DNA of 64,000 nucleotides from Periplaneta americana (Eukaryota; Arthropoda; Insecta; Blattodea; Blattidae), in the NCBI RefSeq assembly GCF_040183065.1, contig NC_091128.1:171589244-171653243 (forward strand), in the 5' to 3' direction. Under the pieces are notes generated by a model. It saw only the letters and a list, made by a program, of their open reading frames with translations, had not been told where the DNA came from and searched no databases. Below, piece by piece: positions 1-11,800 of the stretch (its first letter is position 1; the number at the start of each line of letters is the position of its first letter). Both the position numbers and the translations under genes were made by a program.

Positions 1-380
1 TATTTGTCAGTACTAATATTCGAAACAAAGTTAGCGAAAGAAAGTTCAACCTGACAACTAGAAAATCGCTGTAACTCACTAGCAGTAATAGGATGAAAAT
101 GGCTTGGTTTTACTGTGGTTTTACCGTTAGGGTATAAAGTAAAAAGACCAGGACTGGAGTAATTAATGCTTTAAAAAACGAATTTACTTTATATTATTAA
201 TGTTCACTTCTTATCCCCTATCGAGAACAGAATCACTGTATCGACAATTATAAATATAAATATAAAATGTCACTAGCCTTCTTTGAAGTCCTGTGTTGCA
301 CATCTATAGCAATTATAATAGTATCTATCCTACTGCAATTGTATAGGCCCTACGGTAGTGCGATTTTCTTTCATTCATAT
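1..380. other. AT-rich sequence with nothing recognised
   Basis: No open frame, tRNA-like box or terminal repeat was seen. It ends where the fold-back element begins. Confidence 0.4.
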
Positions 381-1105
381 CTACAGCAGTAAAATTTTGA
401 AATTATTCAACATTTTTTTCCTCCATTACTGTACCTTGTACAATAATGAAAATCAGTATGTCTAAAACACTGTCCTACTATATGAAAAAAAAAATATTTT
501 TACGATTTAAAAAATTATTTACATTCCCCCCCCCCCCCCCCAAATTCAGTTCACTGTGCAGTGATGAAGCATTTTGCACATGACTGAAAAACTATCCAAC
601 ATTCTGTGATGAAATTTTTTGTGTGTATTTATGCATGTCATATCTACAATATAATGCAAGATCACTTCTCTACCTTTGGCAGATTGTCTGATAAAAAAAT
701 AAATTCATAAAAACATTGTCAAAATATCAGTATTTTCTTCTAACACAAAATAAAAAAATATATATTTATTAAGGAATGTAGTTGAAAGAGCACGATATTG
801 TAAACATCAGTTTCAGCAATAAAAAAAAAGAGAGAGAACATGAAAAAGTTAACAAGTGAATGAGTATGAGGGAAACGCTTCATCACCATTATGAATTTTG
901 AAAAAAAAAAAAAAAAAAAAAAAAAAATTAACCGTAAACATATTTTTTCATATAGCAGAAGGACAGTGTTTTACACATACCCTAGATCATATATAGATCT
1001 AGGCACATACCAATTTTCATTATTGTACAAGATACAGTAATGGAGAAAAAAAATGTTGAATATTTCCAAACTTTTTACTGTTGTAAGCTGTACCTAACCC
1101 CTTAA
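381..1105. mobile_element. Fold-back (long inverted repeat) DNA element, copy A
   Basis: The left arm starts CAGCAGTAAAATTTTG and continues through CAACATTTTTTTCCTCCATT. The right arm carries the inverse, ending in a ...GTAAGCTGTACCTAACCCC-type terminus. The arms are long and AT-rich, with a poly-C run (about 525-540) and a poly-A run (about 901-926). A clearly related element lies at 49797-51190. No transposase is visible, so this is a non-autonomous element of unassigned superfamily. The outermost part of the left arm appears truncated relative to the other copy. Confidence 0.7.
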
Positions 1106-2386
1106 CAGCAACAGAGATCAAGGGGATTACAATTCAAACCTCTTTACGATATCGCTTAATAATAATAATACATATCACATCGTCATGATCTCTATGAAGT
1201 CTATGTTCTGTGGTAATGATTTGTGGAGGAATTAACATTTTTACATCGTTCCTCGGGACTTCTGACGAGATTTGGAAACATGCCAAAATATTTTCATAAT
1301 TATTTATGACGTTCACGACCCATGCTCTGTTCATGTTCATGACGTAAATGGCATAAGTTGCGTAAGTCGTTTTGAGTCTTCTTGAACGTCGTCATAAACT
1401 CGTAACTTCATAAGTAACATATCCTCCGCCTCCTTTAGCTTCAAGCTCATCGGTGTGCGGCCATGTGTCCTATATTTACAACATGCATAATATACCGAGC
1501 GGGGTGGGGTAAAGGCGGTAAAGGTGATCAAGTAGTTCGGTCAATTGATAGAGAAGGCCGAGGTTTCAAGTGCTGCGAAGTGGTGCGAGATAGTAATTCG
1601 TGTGCAGCTGGTTGTAGCTGATAACAAGTTCAAAGGTAAATCTGAAGTAAATAGAAGTTAAAACGATCGAAAGAAATACTATTCTTATATCGTTACATTT
1701 TGTAGATCGCAAATTTAAATGCACAGTAAGGCATTCAAGGAATAACATGAGCCAAAAGCCCAGCTTTATAATGTGAATGATTAAGAGTTATTTGAAGCAT
1801 TTTGAACAAATACATAAACGTGACGAACTGCAGAAACGATTAAGATATCGGAGATTTCTTTGCTTTCTTCCTCGTATAATTGCTTTTCAATTGATTGGAC
1901 TTTTGTACTCAAGCACAGCGTTTAGAAATGTCTCACTGTGAGAGTAACAGTGGGTAGTATTTCATAGATTGACCCATAAAATAAATGAAGTTACATGTTG
2001 TGAATAAACTTATACACTTTTAAAATACCTAATTGCTTATGCTTTTGTTCTTTATTTTGATTATCGTCTTGAGTAAGTAAAGGTTGATCAGCCTGCTTAT
2101 TTAAGTCAAATTTAGTGGTATTAGTAGTGCTAAGATTTATTTAGGCCCTATGTGTATTCCATTACATTCAATGCTTCATGACAAGTAAATGCATATGCAG
2201 TGTAGTAATACATTCAACAGCACTCAAATGAAACTGTATTTGTATTTAATTTATATTTGATTATTTCATTGGAGATTACAATGTAAAGAAAACGCATAGG
2301 CCTACACTTTGTTAAACGATGGAGGAAGTGTTAAAGCACCTGTAACACACATAGGCATATTATTACAATCAGTGCTTTTCTTCTGA
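1106..2386. other. Upstream region, possible promoter or 5' UTR exon
   Basis: A locally G-rich patch around 1495-1560 stands out from the AT-rich surroundings. A donor-like site follows at CAAAG|GTAAAT (1635/1636). This could be a promoter with a non-coding first exon for the carnitine acetyltransferase gene, but nothing in the sequence proves it. The rest is featureless. Confidence 0.2.
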
Positions 2387-2391
2387 AGAAA

Positions 2392-2742
2392 ATGGTGGTG
2401 GAACTCTGTATGTACATTATAGCTGTCAGGGACATATGCATGGGAATTTTGTTGTTCCTAACCTCATTTCGTAACTGGCCACCCTACCCCATTATCTTCT
2501 GGCCTAGTTGCCTCATAAGTGGTGCCTTCTTGGTATTACTTGTGAGGTTCGAACCTGTCTTCGGACAGTTGACTAAACAACAACTTCATTTTCGTCCAAC
2601 TTTAAGGCTTACCAGACCTAAGTGGAATTCAAAGAAAGATGATATTAAAAACATAATTATTAACACATTTCTCGGTTCCATGATGAAAAACACAAGAAAA
2701 AAGGTGCCGAAAAAAAGGACCGATTACAATGATTATCTGTAG
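2392..2742 (+). CDS. Possible small two-span membrane protein, unrecognised
   Basis: An uninterrupted 116-codon frame stands in otherwise stop-rich DNA. It has two hydrophobic stretches, roughly residues 5-24 and 33-51, followed by a basic tail rich in Lys and Arg. A polypyrimidine/AG acceptor-like sequence (TTTTCTTCTGAAG) lies immediately before AAAATGG, so it could be a terminal exon. I do not recognise the family and no downstream splice donor is needed because the frame ends in TAG. It lies on the same strand as, and about 0.5 kb before, the candidate first exon of the acetyltransferase gene. It could also be a chance ORF. Confidence 0.28.
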   Translation: MVVELCMYIIAVRDICMGILLFLTSFRNWPPYPIIFWPSCLISGAFLVLLVRFEPVFGQLTKQQLHFRPTLRLTRPKWNSKKDDIKNIIINTFLGSMMKNTRKKVPKKRTDYNDYL

Positions 2743-3277
2743 TTACTTAATAATAATATACAATTTAATCTTACAGAAATCCAAATAGTATGCAAATAGG
2801 CTATTATTTTCACTTAACCTCAAAGTTAGTGACATTGTTTCAGTTATAATTTCATTTTAAAATGTAGTTTGCTCTAATCAACATAATGTACCTTGTACAA
2901 CGGAATTTGTTCACACGTTTAAAGTCCAGCTTCGTTGGCAGGCCTACTAATCTGTATATGACACGTGGTTTTGTATATTTGCTTGTCATTCTATATTTAG
3001 CTCATAATCATTTTAAAAGTTACAGCATGGGTAAATATGTAATTATATAATTTATCCATGGTTACATTAATAGGCCTAAGCATCGTGTTGTATAAATTCG
3101 TATAAGTATAATTATCTATAAACTATTAGAACAGAGGACGAGCTTCCAAACTGAAGTTATGGATGTATGTATGTTTGCATAAGCTTGTAAATTAATATAC
3201 AGTACCTACCGTGATTTATATATTTTTTTCGGACATAACGAAATAAATTACCGTCTGATAAAAGTTTGTCATTGCAG

Positions 3278-3340
3278 GTGAAGAAGAAAGAGAAGTAAAT
3301 TAAAATGTTGAGGATACCAGGATCAACAGCTCATACCATG
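3278..3340 (+). CDS. Candidate exon 1 of CRAT-A, with start codon
   Basis: The exon is bounded by an acceptor (GTCATTGCAG before 3278) and a donor (ATG|GTAATA at 3340/3341). An in-frame TAA sits just upstream of the ATG at 3305. The 12 codons (MLRIPGSTAHTM) end in phase 0, exactly the phase at which exon 2 opens at 16974. Using it gives a CDS of 1926 nt, a multiple of three. The joined N-terminus is basic and Ser/Thr-rich like a mitochondrial presequence. The alternative is initiation at ATG 16995 inside exon 2. Evidence is splice signals and phase only; transcripts would decide. Confidence 0.42.
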
Positions 3341-5485
3341 GTAATACACAGTTATTTTCTTGTGAGCTTTCAAGTTAAAGGTTTCAAGTTAAGGCATTCG
3401 GAATAGGCCTGCATGTTAGCAGTAATCAATAGGTTTTTTTGTGTAAGCTTAAACATTGTATGTTTGTAATAAAAGCCTAAAGTAAGTATGATGAAATTTG
3501 TAATTTTCACATAGAGTAAGTTACTTTGAGACATGGCATATCTGAGAGGTAAAAATGAAATGTTCTATCTAGTCTAGTGTGTCATGTAGAGAAATTTTGG
3601 GGGGATGTATGTAATGAATTAATGAAAATACGTTTGTGACATCAGAATGGAAATTCCACTAGAGTCTTCTGATCAATTCTAACATTTCGTCATTGTCATA
3701 ATTATCTAGAGCTTCAATTGTTTTACAAATTATCTATTGGATATAATATGAGATATAAGTATGCAAAATAATGCATGGGGTTTGTGCTTGTTTGGATGGA
3801 AAATATATTTTGCATGTATATTCGTCTATCTCTAAAAAAAAACATGAATTAGTTTGTACGTAGTAATTTCTAATATTATTTTTCTGTATTACGAAGATCA
3901 TATTTAAAAAAATACCATATGTGATTATTTTATACAGACTGAGTAAAAAGCATGAAATATTGTTTATAACTGTCTTTTTAATGTTAATTTTATTGAAACA
4001 TGCTGTGTAAAAGAGTTGTTTAGAATAAATCAACAAATTCTGCACTTACTGTGGACTCCGGATAATTCGCGGTAATTAATGCACGAACTTGCGCCGCAAA
4101 ATCTCGAAAATCGCGAATTATCCGCAAAATTTTTTATTATTTAAAGTTCTGTAAAAGTTATTCTCACGAGTTTATAATTACTAAAATGAACTTCAAAATC
4201 AAGTGCATAATGTGAAACAGTGCTAAACATTTTGAAACATTATGATATTGTACAATAATTCAGTGGGATAGAATCTTAAAACAAAAAAACACAAGACACA
4301 AGCTTTACAAAATATCTTAAGATACTTTAGTATACCGTGCCATCCTTCACCCAAGTGCACATTTTATCAAGAAGATGCCATATTGAATAAATACCACCTG
4401 GAAAATTGTAAAGGACTGACGTGCAATGGTCTGACTTCATTATATTGGGAAGCTAGGGGGAAAATGATGCAGATCAAGTAATCCCCAGTGTCATTGGAGA
4501 ACAACAACTTTAGTATACCGTAACAAAAATAATCTGTAGGCCTAATCTTATTTTGTTTCTTAGAAGATTCTTATTTTTTCTGATTTTAGATTGAAAATTC
4601 CTTAAGGAGGAGGTAGAGAGTGTAAATAAAGTGAAAACGGAAATGACAACATTACTTTGCCCCCTCCCCCCATCAAAAAGAATCTCGAACTATCAGTAGT
4701 CGACTGTATTTGTAAAAGAGTAATTTATCATCTGGACAGAATGCACTGTTTTTAAATTACACTCTATTTTTATTCTTTTCATGTTCTTATTAGCCAAACT
4801 TAAAATTTCTTAAAATCATATACATTTTTATTTATTTACATGTTATTATCGTATGGACCCAATAAATAATTGAAAGGAATAATTAGTGTGTCTGAATATC
4901 AGTTTATCGATATTGAAAATAAGACCATGAATTCAATAATCATGAATAGAAGCCGATCAAAAACAGCTGAATAACAATGGTTTCTTCCTTTACAAGTTTT
5001 TATAAAGTTGATCAACACAGACAATCTTACAAAGGAAGAGAGTATTTAAAGTTTAACATAATTAAAGAGCGATGAAAGAGTAATGGAACGGAGAAAAATT
5101 CTCTCCGGCGCCGGGATTTGAACCCGGGTTTTCAGCTCTACGTGCTGATGCTTTATCCACATCCACATACATCTGAATTACCACAGGCTTACCAGAAGTC
5201 TGAACAGCATATCACATAGAGGCAGCAATTTATATAATAAACTTCCACAGAAAATCAAAGAACCTAACATAAGAAAATTAAAAAAAGAGGTAAAGAACAT
5301 TTTATTAACACATATGCCATTTTGCCAAATGAATACCTCAATTTAAAATTTTAGAATGTAACGTTTCTTGATACTGCCCTTGACCATTTATGTTTCAGGT
5401 AACTCAGAGTTGAAGAAAAGCAAAAAGAGAAGATACTAGATAGAACAGTGGAGACTGAAGATCAAGCTTGTCCTATATTTTTTTT

Positions 5486-5516
<31 letters not shown>

Positions 5517-5760
5517 GCATGTCACTTAATATTAAACTGTTAAATTTATTTAGAATTAAGTCTATTTTTGTATTATATTGTATGTTATGTCATTTTTCTT
5601 GTGTACTGACGATGCCATGAATGCTTGTAATTCTATTCGGCTAATAAAGATCTAATCTAATCTAATCTAATCTAAGCCACCCTGGCATCGGACGGAATTG
5701 TCTCAGATTAAGCTCCAACTCTTGGGTTCCCTCTAGTGGCCGCCCTCTGCACTACGTCAT

Positions 5761-5815
<55 letters not shown>

Positions 5816-8800
5816 GAGGTTCAATAATATTGACAGTGTTAAAAATAAGCTCAATTCCAAAGGCCAAAACAAGTTACAGTACTTATGGTGAAGAAACTTT
5901 CGATATTTTATTATCTGTGGAAGATAGTGCCTCTGCATAATTATTCTGAAGGACAGGTGACAAACTATTTGAATCAAGAGTTTCCAAGAAGGTGGAATGG
6001 CAGAAGAGGAAGAATTTGGATAAATAGAACAGTGGTACTGAAAGTAAAGAACAATTTTTGAGATAGATACATTCATTATTTTTAGTGAGTGGAAGCGAGA
6101 ATGGTATAAAAATAAATTGTATTAAATTCATTTCACTCCCAGTAATATTCATAATCCTTACGTAAATAAAAATCAAATCCTTAAAAATGTAAATATCACA
6201 TTAACACCCAACAAATAGTATAATCGTTCCTTGCAGTTACTGGAATCCTATGAATTCCCTGTCACTTTTTTCCGTGTATTGTAGTTTAAGAAAAACAAAA
6301 TACGATGTGAAGTGTTGAAACATAATATGAAATTATGTGTCATTTTCATGGCATTTTTTGTATTCTTGGGAGTGCCTGTACGGATGTATCTGAGCTGACA
6401 TTATTCTCCGTTGCTTTTCGTTCTTCATAAAAAAGAAAACTTACGCAATTTGAACACACATAAGTTACACATAACACTTCAGCACCATACTCTTGACCTT
6501 TCAAGTTTTAGTGTTACTTTTTACAGTCTTCGGACGAAAGTAATATTTACTCTTGAACTTCTCAGAAACATCTGGTATAGCACAATCAACAACTGGTGCA
6601 TAGAAATTTACTGCCGCTGCAGAACATTTTTTGTCTCTAATAAATTCAGTCTCGGAATTTTTCGGAAATAAGTTTAGACTAAATAATAATAATAATAATA
6701 ATAATAAAAGCGTACAGGTTTTAAATGTAAATACATATTTCTATATCCAGTTTTTATACATTTGAAATTCTCTTCTTTCATTCATTTTTGTCTTTTTAGC
6801 AATCAGTCAATAAATAATAATAGTTTAGCTGTCATTAAATGTTCATACAGGTTTCTGACATTGTCATAATTTTAAAATTACTCGAAACTTTAAAATTACA
6901 AATGAATAGACTGAAATTATACAAAATAACTGAGAATAATAATGATTACGATTAATTACATGAACTGGAAAAATGATATACTGCTAGTGACAGTTGTTTG
7001 CCTTTTGAAGTTCTATTTTAAGGATGTGAAGTCCCTCCCCATAATGCACTTGGTTCGTAAGGCTGTTAACACTCACATTATTCTCAGGCCTGAAAACACA
7101 GAAGCCTGTTTATGGAGGAACTATATTGTCGACTTCAACACTCTCTAGGAACAAAGGCAGACATTTTCGAACATTTTTTTTTTAATTACTTACCCTCGTT
7201 TATTACTCCACGATATTAGTTTGTCGAATTTTTCTGAGCTTATATGCACTTTATAACACAGTTTATTATACATTGAAATGTAACATGGGAAATCAATAAT
7301 TATTTCTAAATATTATCTTCCCTGTATGTTTCACAGGAAAGTGTTATATGGAAAAATGTCAGTGGACTAAAAATGCATCGAAATACATTAACAACTATTT
7401 TATTTTCGCAATTGATTCGCAAGAATTAATTAAATAAAATTCTAAAATGCAACTTCATTTCACATCTACCTTTGTTTCTTCTGCAGTCAATTTTTTTTTT
7501 ATTCATGTTGTAATAACATCGAGTTTCATGAGGCCATGGCAGAAATAACACAAAGTTTAATAAATAACATTGTTGATGTATTAGGAAAGACAAAATTCAG
7601 AAGCAACTGAAGTTACATTTTATTTAATTAATTTCTCTGAACCTATTAAGAAAATAAAATAGTTGTTAGTATATATTAATGTATTTTTAGTTCCTTCATA
7701 TTTTTTCCATACAATGTAAAATTTTCTCGTGAAAGATACAAGAAAGGCATTACTTACATATAATAAAATCGATTTCCCATACTTAATCCCTATGTATAAT
7801 AAGCTATGTTGCACGTACCATACAATTTATTTATTGAAAATACAGTTTGGATTCGCTCAGTTATTGGGATTGTATGTTGTTTGTATATGATTAGAACGTC
7901 ACACTGCACTGGCATTTCTGTTTGCATCCTTCACGAAAACACGCTATCCCAACACTTATGCATCACTATATACCTGTTATATTAAATTGTGCACTTAACA
8001 ATTTATCTATCAAGTTTCACAAAACTTCATGTTCACCTTTTTTTCGCGGTTGTCATGACCAACTGTCCACAGAAACATTTTTTTACAATCAGATGTCAAG
8101 TTGTATTTGTGACGTGAATAAACTTACCAGTAAGCAAAATTGTTAGCATTGATTTGCTAAACAGTTAGTCTTTAATTATGCATTAGTTGTGCGAAACTGT
8201 GTTAAGCGCACTTCTGCTCATTTATCCTTGGTGGCTGGCTGAATAGTTAACCATGCTATGGGTCAATAGGTCTGAGGTGCAAAAAGTCAGACAGGCTGAG
8301 GGCGATAAAAATCATCAACATAGCGTCCTTTAGAAGGGAAGTGAAGTCGGGAGTTTCCATTTCTTTGACTTAAAGCATGTAATTTAATTCTATCTTTGTA
8401 TCAAAAGTTTCCGGACCAGATTTATTTGCCAGTTGTTACTCGTCCACGTAAGATATTTACCTCTGCTAGATCAAAACACACAAAGACTAAAACTATTAAG
8501 TCTTGTTGTTTTGTGAGTTAATGGCCAATCAGCTTGATTCAGCCATAGCTCTTCCCTATGTTGGTTTCAGATTTTGCCTTTGAGTATTTCGATTCGATAT
8601 TGTGTTTATTTCTGCAGTGGCGTTAATTTTATTAATTATTGCTGTATCGAGTTCTCTTCAATTTTGCGAAAACGTTTCGTACTTTATTTGTAAGTCTGTA
8701 TAATTATACAGGAGCCACCAGCGTAGCTTAGGAGGTAGCACCAATAGCGCGTTTGCTTGCTGATCTGGAGCTGTGCTTGAGCGTGGGTTCGATTCCCGCT

Positions 8801-11800
8801 TGGGGTAATTATATAGTTATGGTTTTTCCGACGTTTTTCCCGACTGTAAGGCAAATGTCAGATAATTGCAGGAGATTCCTCGGCCTCATCTTGCTAAATA
8901 CAATCTCGCTATCACCAATCCCATCGACGCAAAATAACCTAGTAGTTGATACAGTGTCGTTAAATAGCCGACTAAAAAACATATAGAATCTAAATAGATT
9001 GAGTGGCTTTATTTGTTTAGTTGGTTATTTAACGAAGCTGTATCAACTAGTCGGTTATTTAACGCTGATGGGATTGGTGATATCGAGATGGTATTTGGCG
9101 AGATGAGGCCGAAGATTCGTCATAGATTACCTGATATTTGCCTTACGGTTAGAGAAAACCTCAGAAAAAACCCAATCAGGTAATCAGCCCAGGCGGGAAT
9201 CGAACCCACGCCCGAGCACACCTCCAGATCGGCAGAGCCTTTATTTTAAGGGGATAGACGGGAATGTATTTGAAACAAAAATGTTAATAAACTTGGTAAA
9301 GGTTGTCGCATTTAATTTCAGGAACAAAATTACCAGTGTTTTCATATTTTCTTTATATCAGCTAGTTTGTTTAGAGGAAACTCCATTAGAAAAATTACTA
9401 TACTGTTTCCTTTGACGTGCACTGATCACGTAGTTAATAACTGATTGAAATCAGCCCATCTTTAAGTTATTTGTCATTGTAACGTACACATCCCCCGCCC
9501 CCTCCCCAAAAAACGATGGGGTGACTAAGTTTCATTGCATATTTCGTTCTCTGATCGTGGGCAATGTCTTGTATCTGCGACTTGGAATATTCCACCACCC
9601 CATTCTTCTTTTTTTGTGTGGCAAGTGTACCTTTGCCAGGAGATGGGGTTGAGTCTGATCTACATATGTCAGCTGGAATTGTGAAATAGGCGGTAAGCGA
9701 TTGTTGTCGTGAAAATATACGAGTATACTATCTGAACTGAATGTCAGCAAAACCATTGGGTAAATAAAAATATATTAAACATTTTTTTTGCTCGAAGAGT
9801 ATCCTCTACTGGGTGTTCATTTCAAAGTGTGTCATGATGTCACTGTTGTGAGTCAGTGATTTGAAGCGAGTTTCAGCTTTTATGTCAGAGAAGTTGCCTA
9901 TTATTCAAGGCGTTCAATCTGAACTTGAGAACATGTATGGTACAACTTGAACGTCGTGGCAACAGATGGCGGTCTGTACGGTCTGTGTGCTACCATAACC
10001 TCTTTCGAACTGTGTTTTGCGCCGGCAAGTCGTACGCAGGGTATTTGTTATCATCGGTTGCGTATGGTAACATTCCACAACACAAATCAAATGCTCCGTG
10101 TCCATGTTGACCATCCAAATTAATGTCAACAAATACGTAAGTAATCGTCTTAACCCTCTCGCCATATCCCGACAGTAAGAAAAAAGCTCACCTCAGTACG
10201 TGTTTCCAAACAGTTCACATTCCTGCCACTACTGGCATTACCGTACATATCGGTACGTACCGGTACTCGTCAGAATGAACGCCGTACTTGCTAGGCAACT
10301 TCTCTGGCACATAGGTAATGCACCTTTGGGGAAGTGTAGGAAGATTGAATTCTCTAGGCTTATCGACTAGCCACATGACGGCATACGGCGAGCCATGACA
10401 CACTTTGAACTGAACACCCAGTATATCTCTTTGGTGATGCCTTTATACTGCGTATACAATGTGTAGTAGTAGGCCTACATACTTTCTGTCAGAAGTGTAG
10501 ACAAACAGTAATTGTAGTATGCAATTAGTGAAAGACAGTAGATGTCTGGATGTCGTCAAATCAAAGATTTCAAACTTCACAGAGAATAAGCAAAGGAAAA
10601 ACTTCCATAGACAAAGGGGATAATGTGACATAAAATTCATCACAAATCATAACCAAAACTAAGCGCTAGTGAGTAGTATTCATAACAGTAATAGCAGAAA
10701 GTTTTAATATATTGTATAATGTAAGTCTGGCAACATGGCAACGGAAACTGTATCTATCTGCCTTTCTCTCACTCTCCCCCATAATTATGCACTATTTTTC
10801 GCTTTTGTTGTGTAGTTTGGTTTAGTGACCATCCTCGTCTATCATGTAATTGCCAGGGATAATGAATTCCACCTTGTTTCCCTATTCAGAAATGATATTA
10901 ATTTTTTACAGTTCAATAAAATTCTAGTCTTACTGTTTACTACTACATCTGTAGGCGATGTAATACAACCAATCAGGCTGCTATTGCTCATGTGATTGTT
11001 ACATTACTGTTAATTGAAATTGTAACACAGTAGTATTACAAAGTTCATTTTGAATTTGTGATTTCAATTAATAGCAGCATGTAAAGTTCATAAGATAACA
11101 TAGGCTTTCTGTTTTCTGGGTGTGATACCTCTTGCCCTCTGAATTTAACTAAAACCATTTACCACCCATTCTATTTATCTGATATGCTTTGAATTTCTCT
11201 TTTCTTTGTCTTTTGCGTTTGAAACATTTGCTTGTAAATCTGATAAATTTGCGTGTCTTCACTGGCTTGCTTTTGGATGGGAATGCATGTGGGATTGCAT
11301 AGCCTTGTTATTGAAGGATGAGTACAGTCAGCATGACTTAGTAGGCCTATGTGTTGCATGACTTTCGTTTTTATCAGAGTTGTGTGGCTACAATGAATGC
11401 TCTTTGTGTTAGAGACATGTATTTCTTTTAGAAATAGTATGGACAGTGTAGATTATATATTTCTGATGGTGAATAGGCGGAAATTGTGAATTTTGAAAAT
11501 GTTATCACTAATATTCTTCTTAAAATTACAAATACAGTGAATTTGAAAGAATGTGAAATTCATAATTCACCAGTATGATTAGCAAAGGAACAGTTGCATT
11601 TTCTGATCCAATACAAAAGAAGTCATTACATGGACAATATTAGTAAATATGTACAGTGTTATTGAAGTTGTTAAAATTACAGAAATATAAGTTCAGTAAG
11701 AAGTGATGAGTTGCAAGCACAACACAGTAGCAGCTCGCCGTCAAGAAAATAAGTGAAATGCTGTTCACATACCGGTACACAAATGCATGAACAGTTTTAC

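Noticed and set aside
1134..1531. Two abutting minus frames (68 and 64 codons) with protein-like composition
   Set aside because: They are in different frames, have no recognised motif and no clear splice sites. A divergent host exon cannot be excluded but is not supported.
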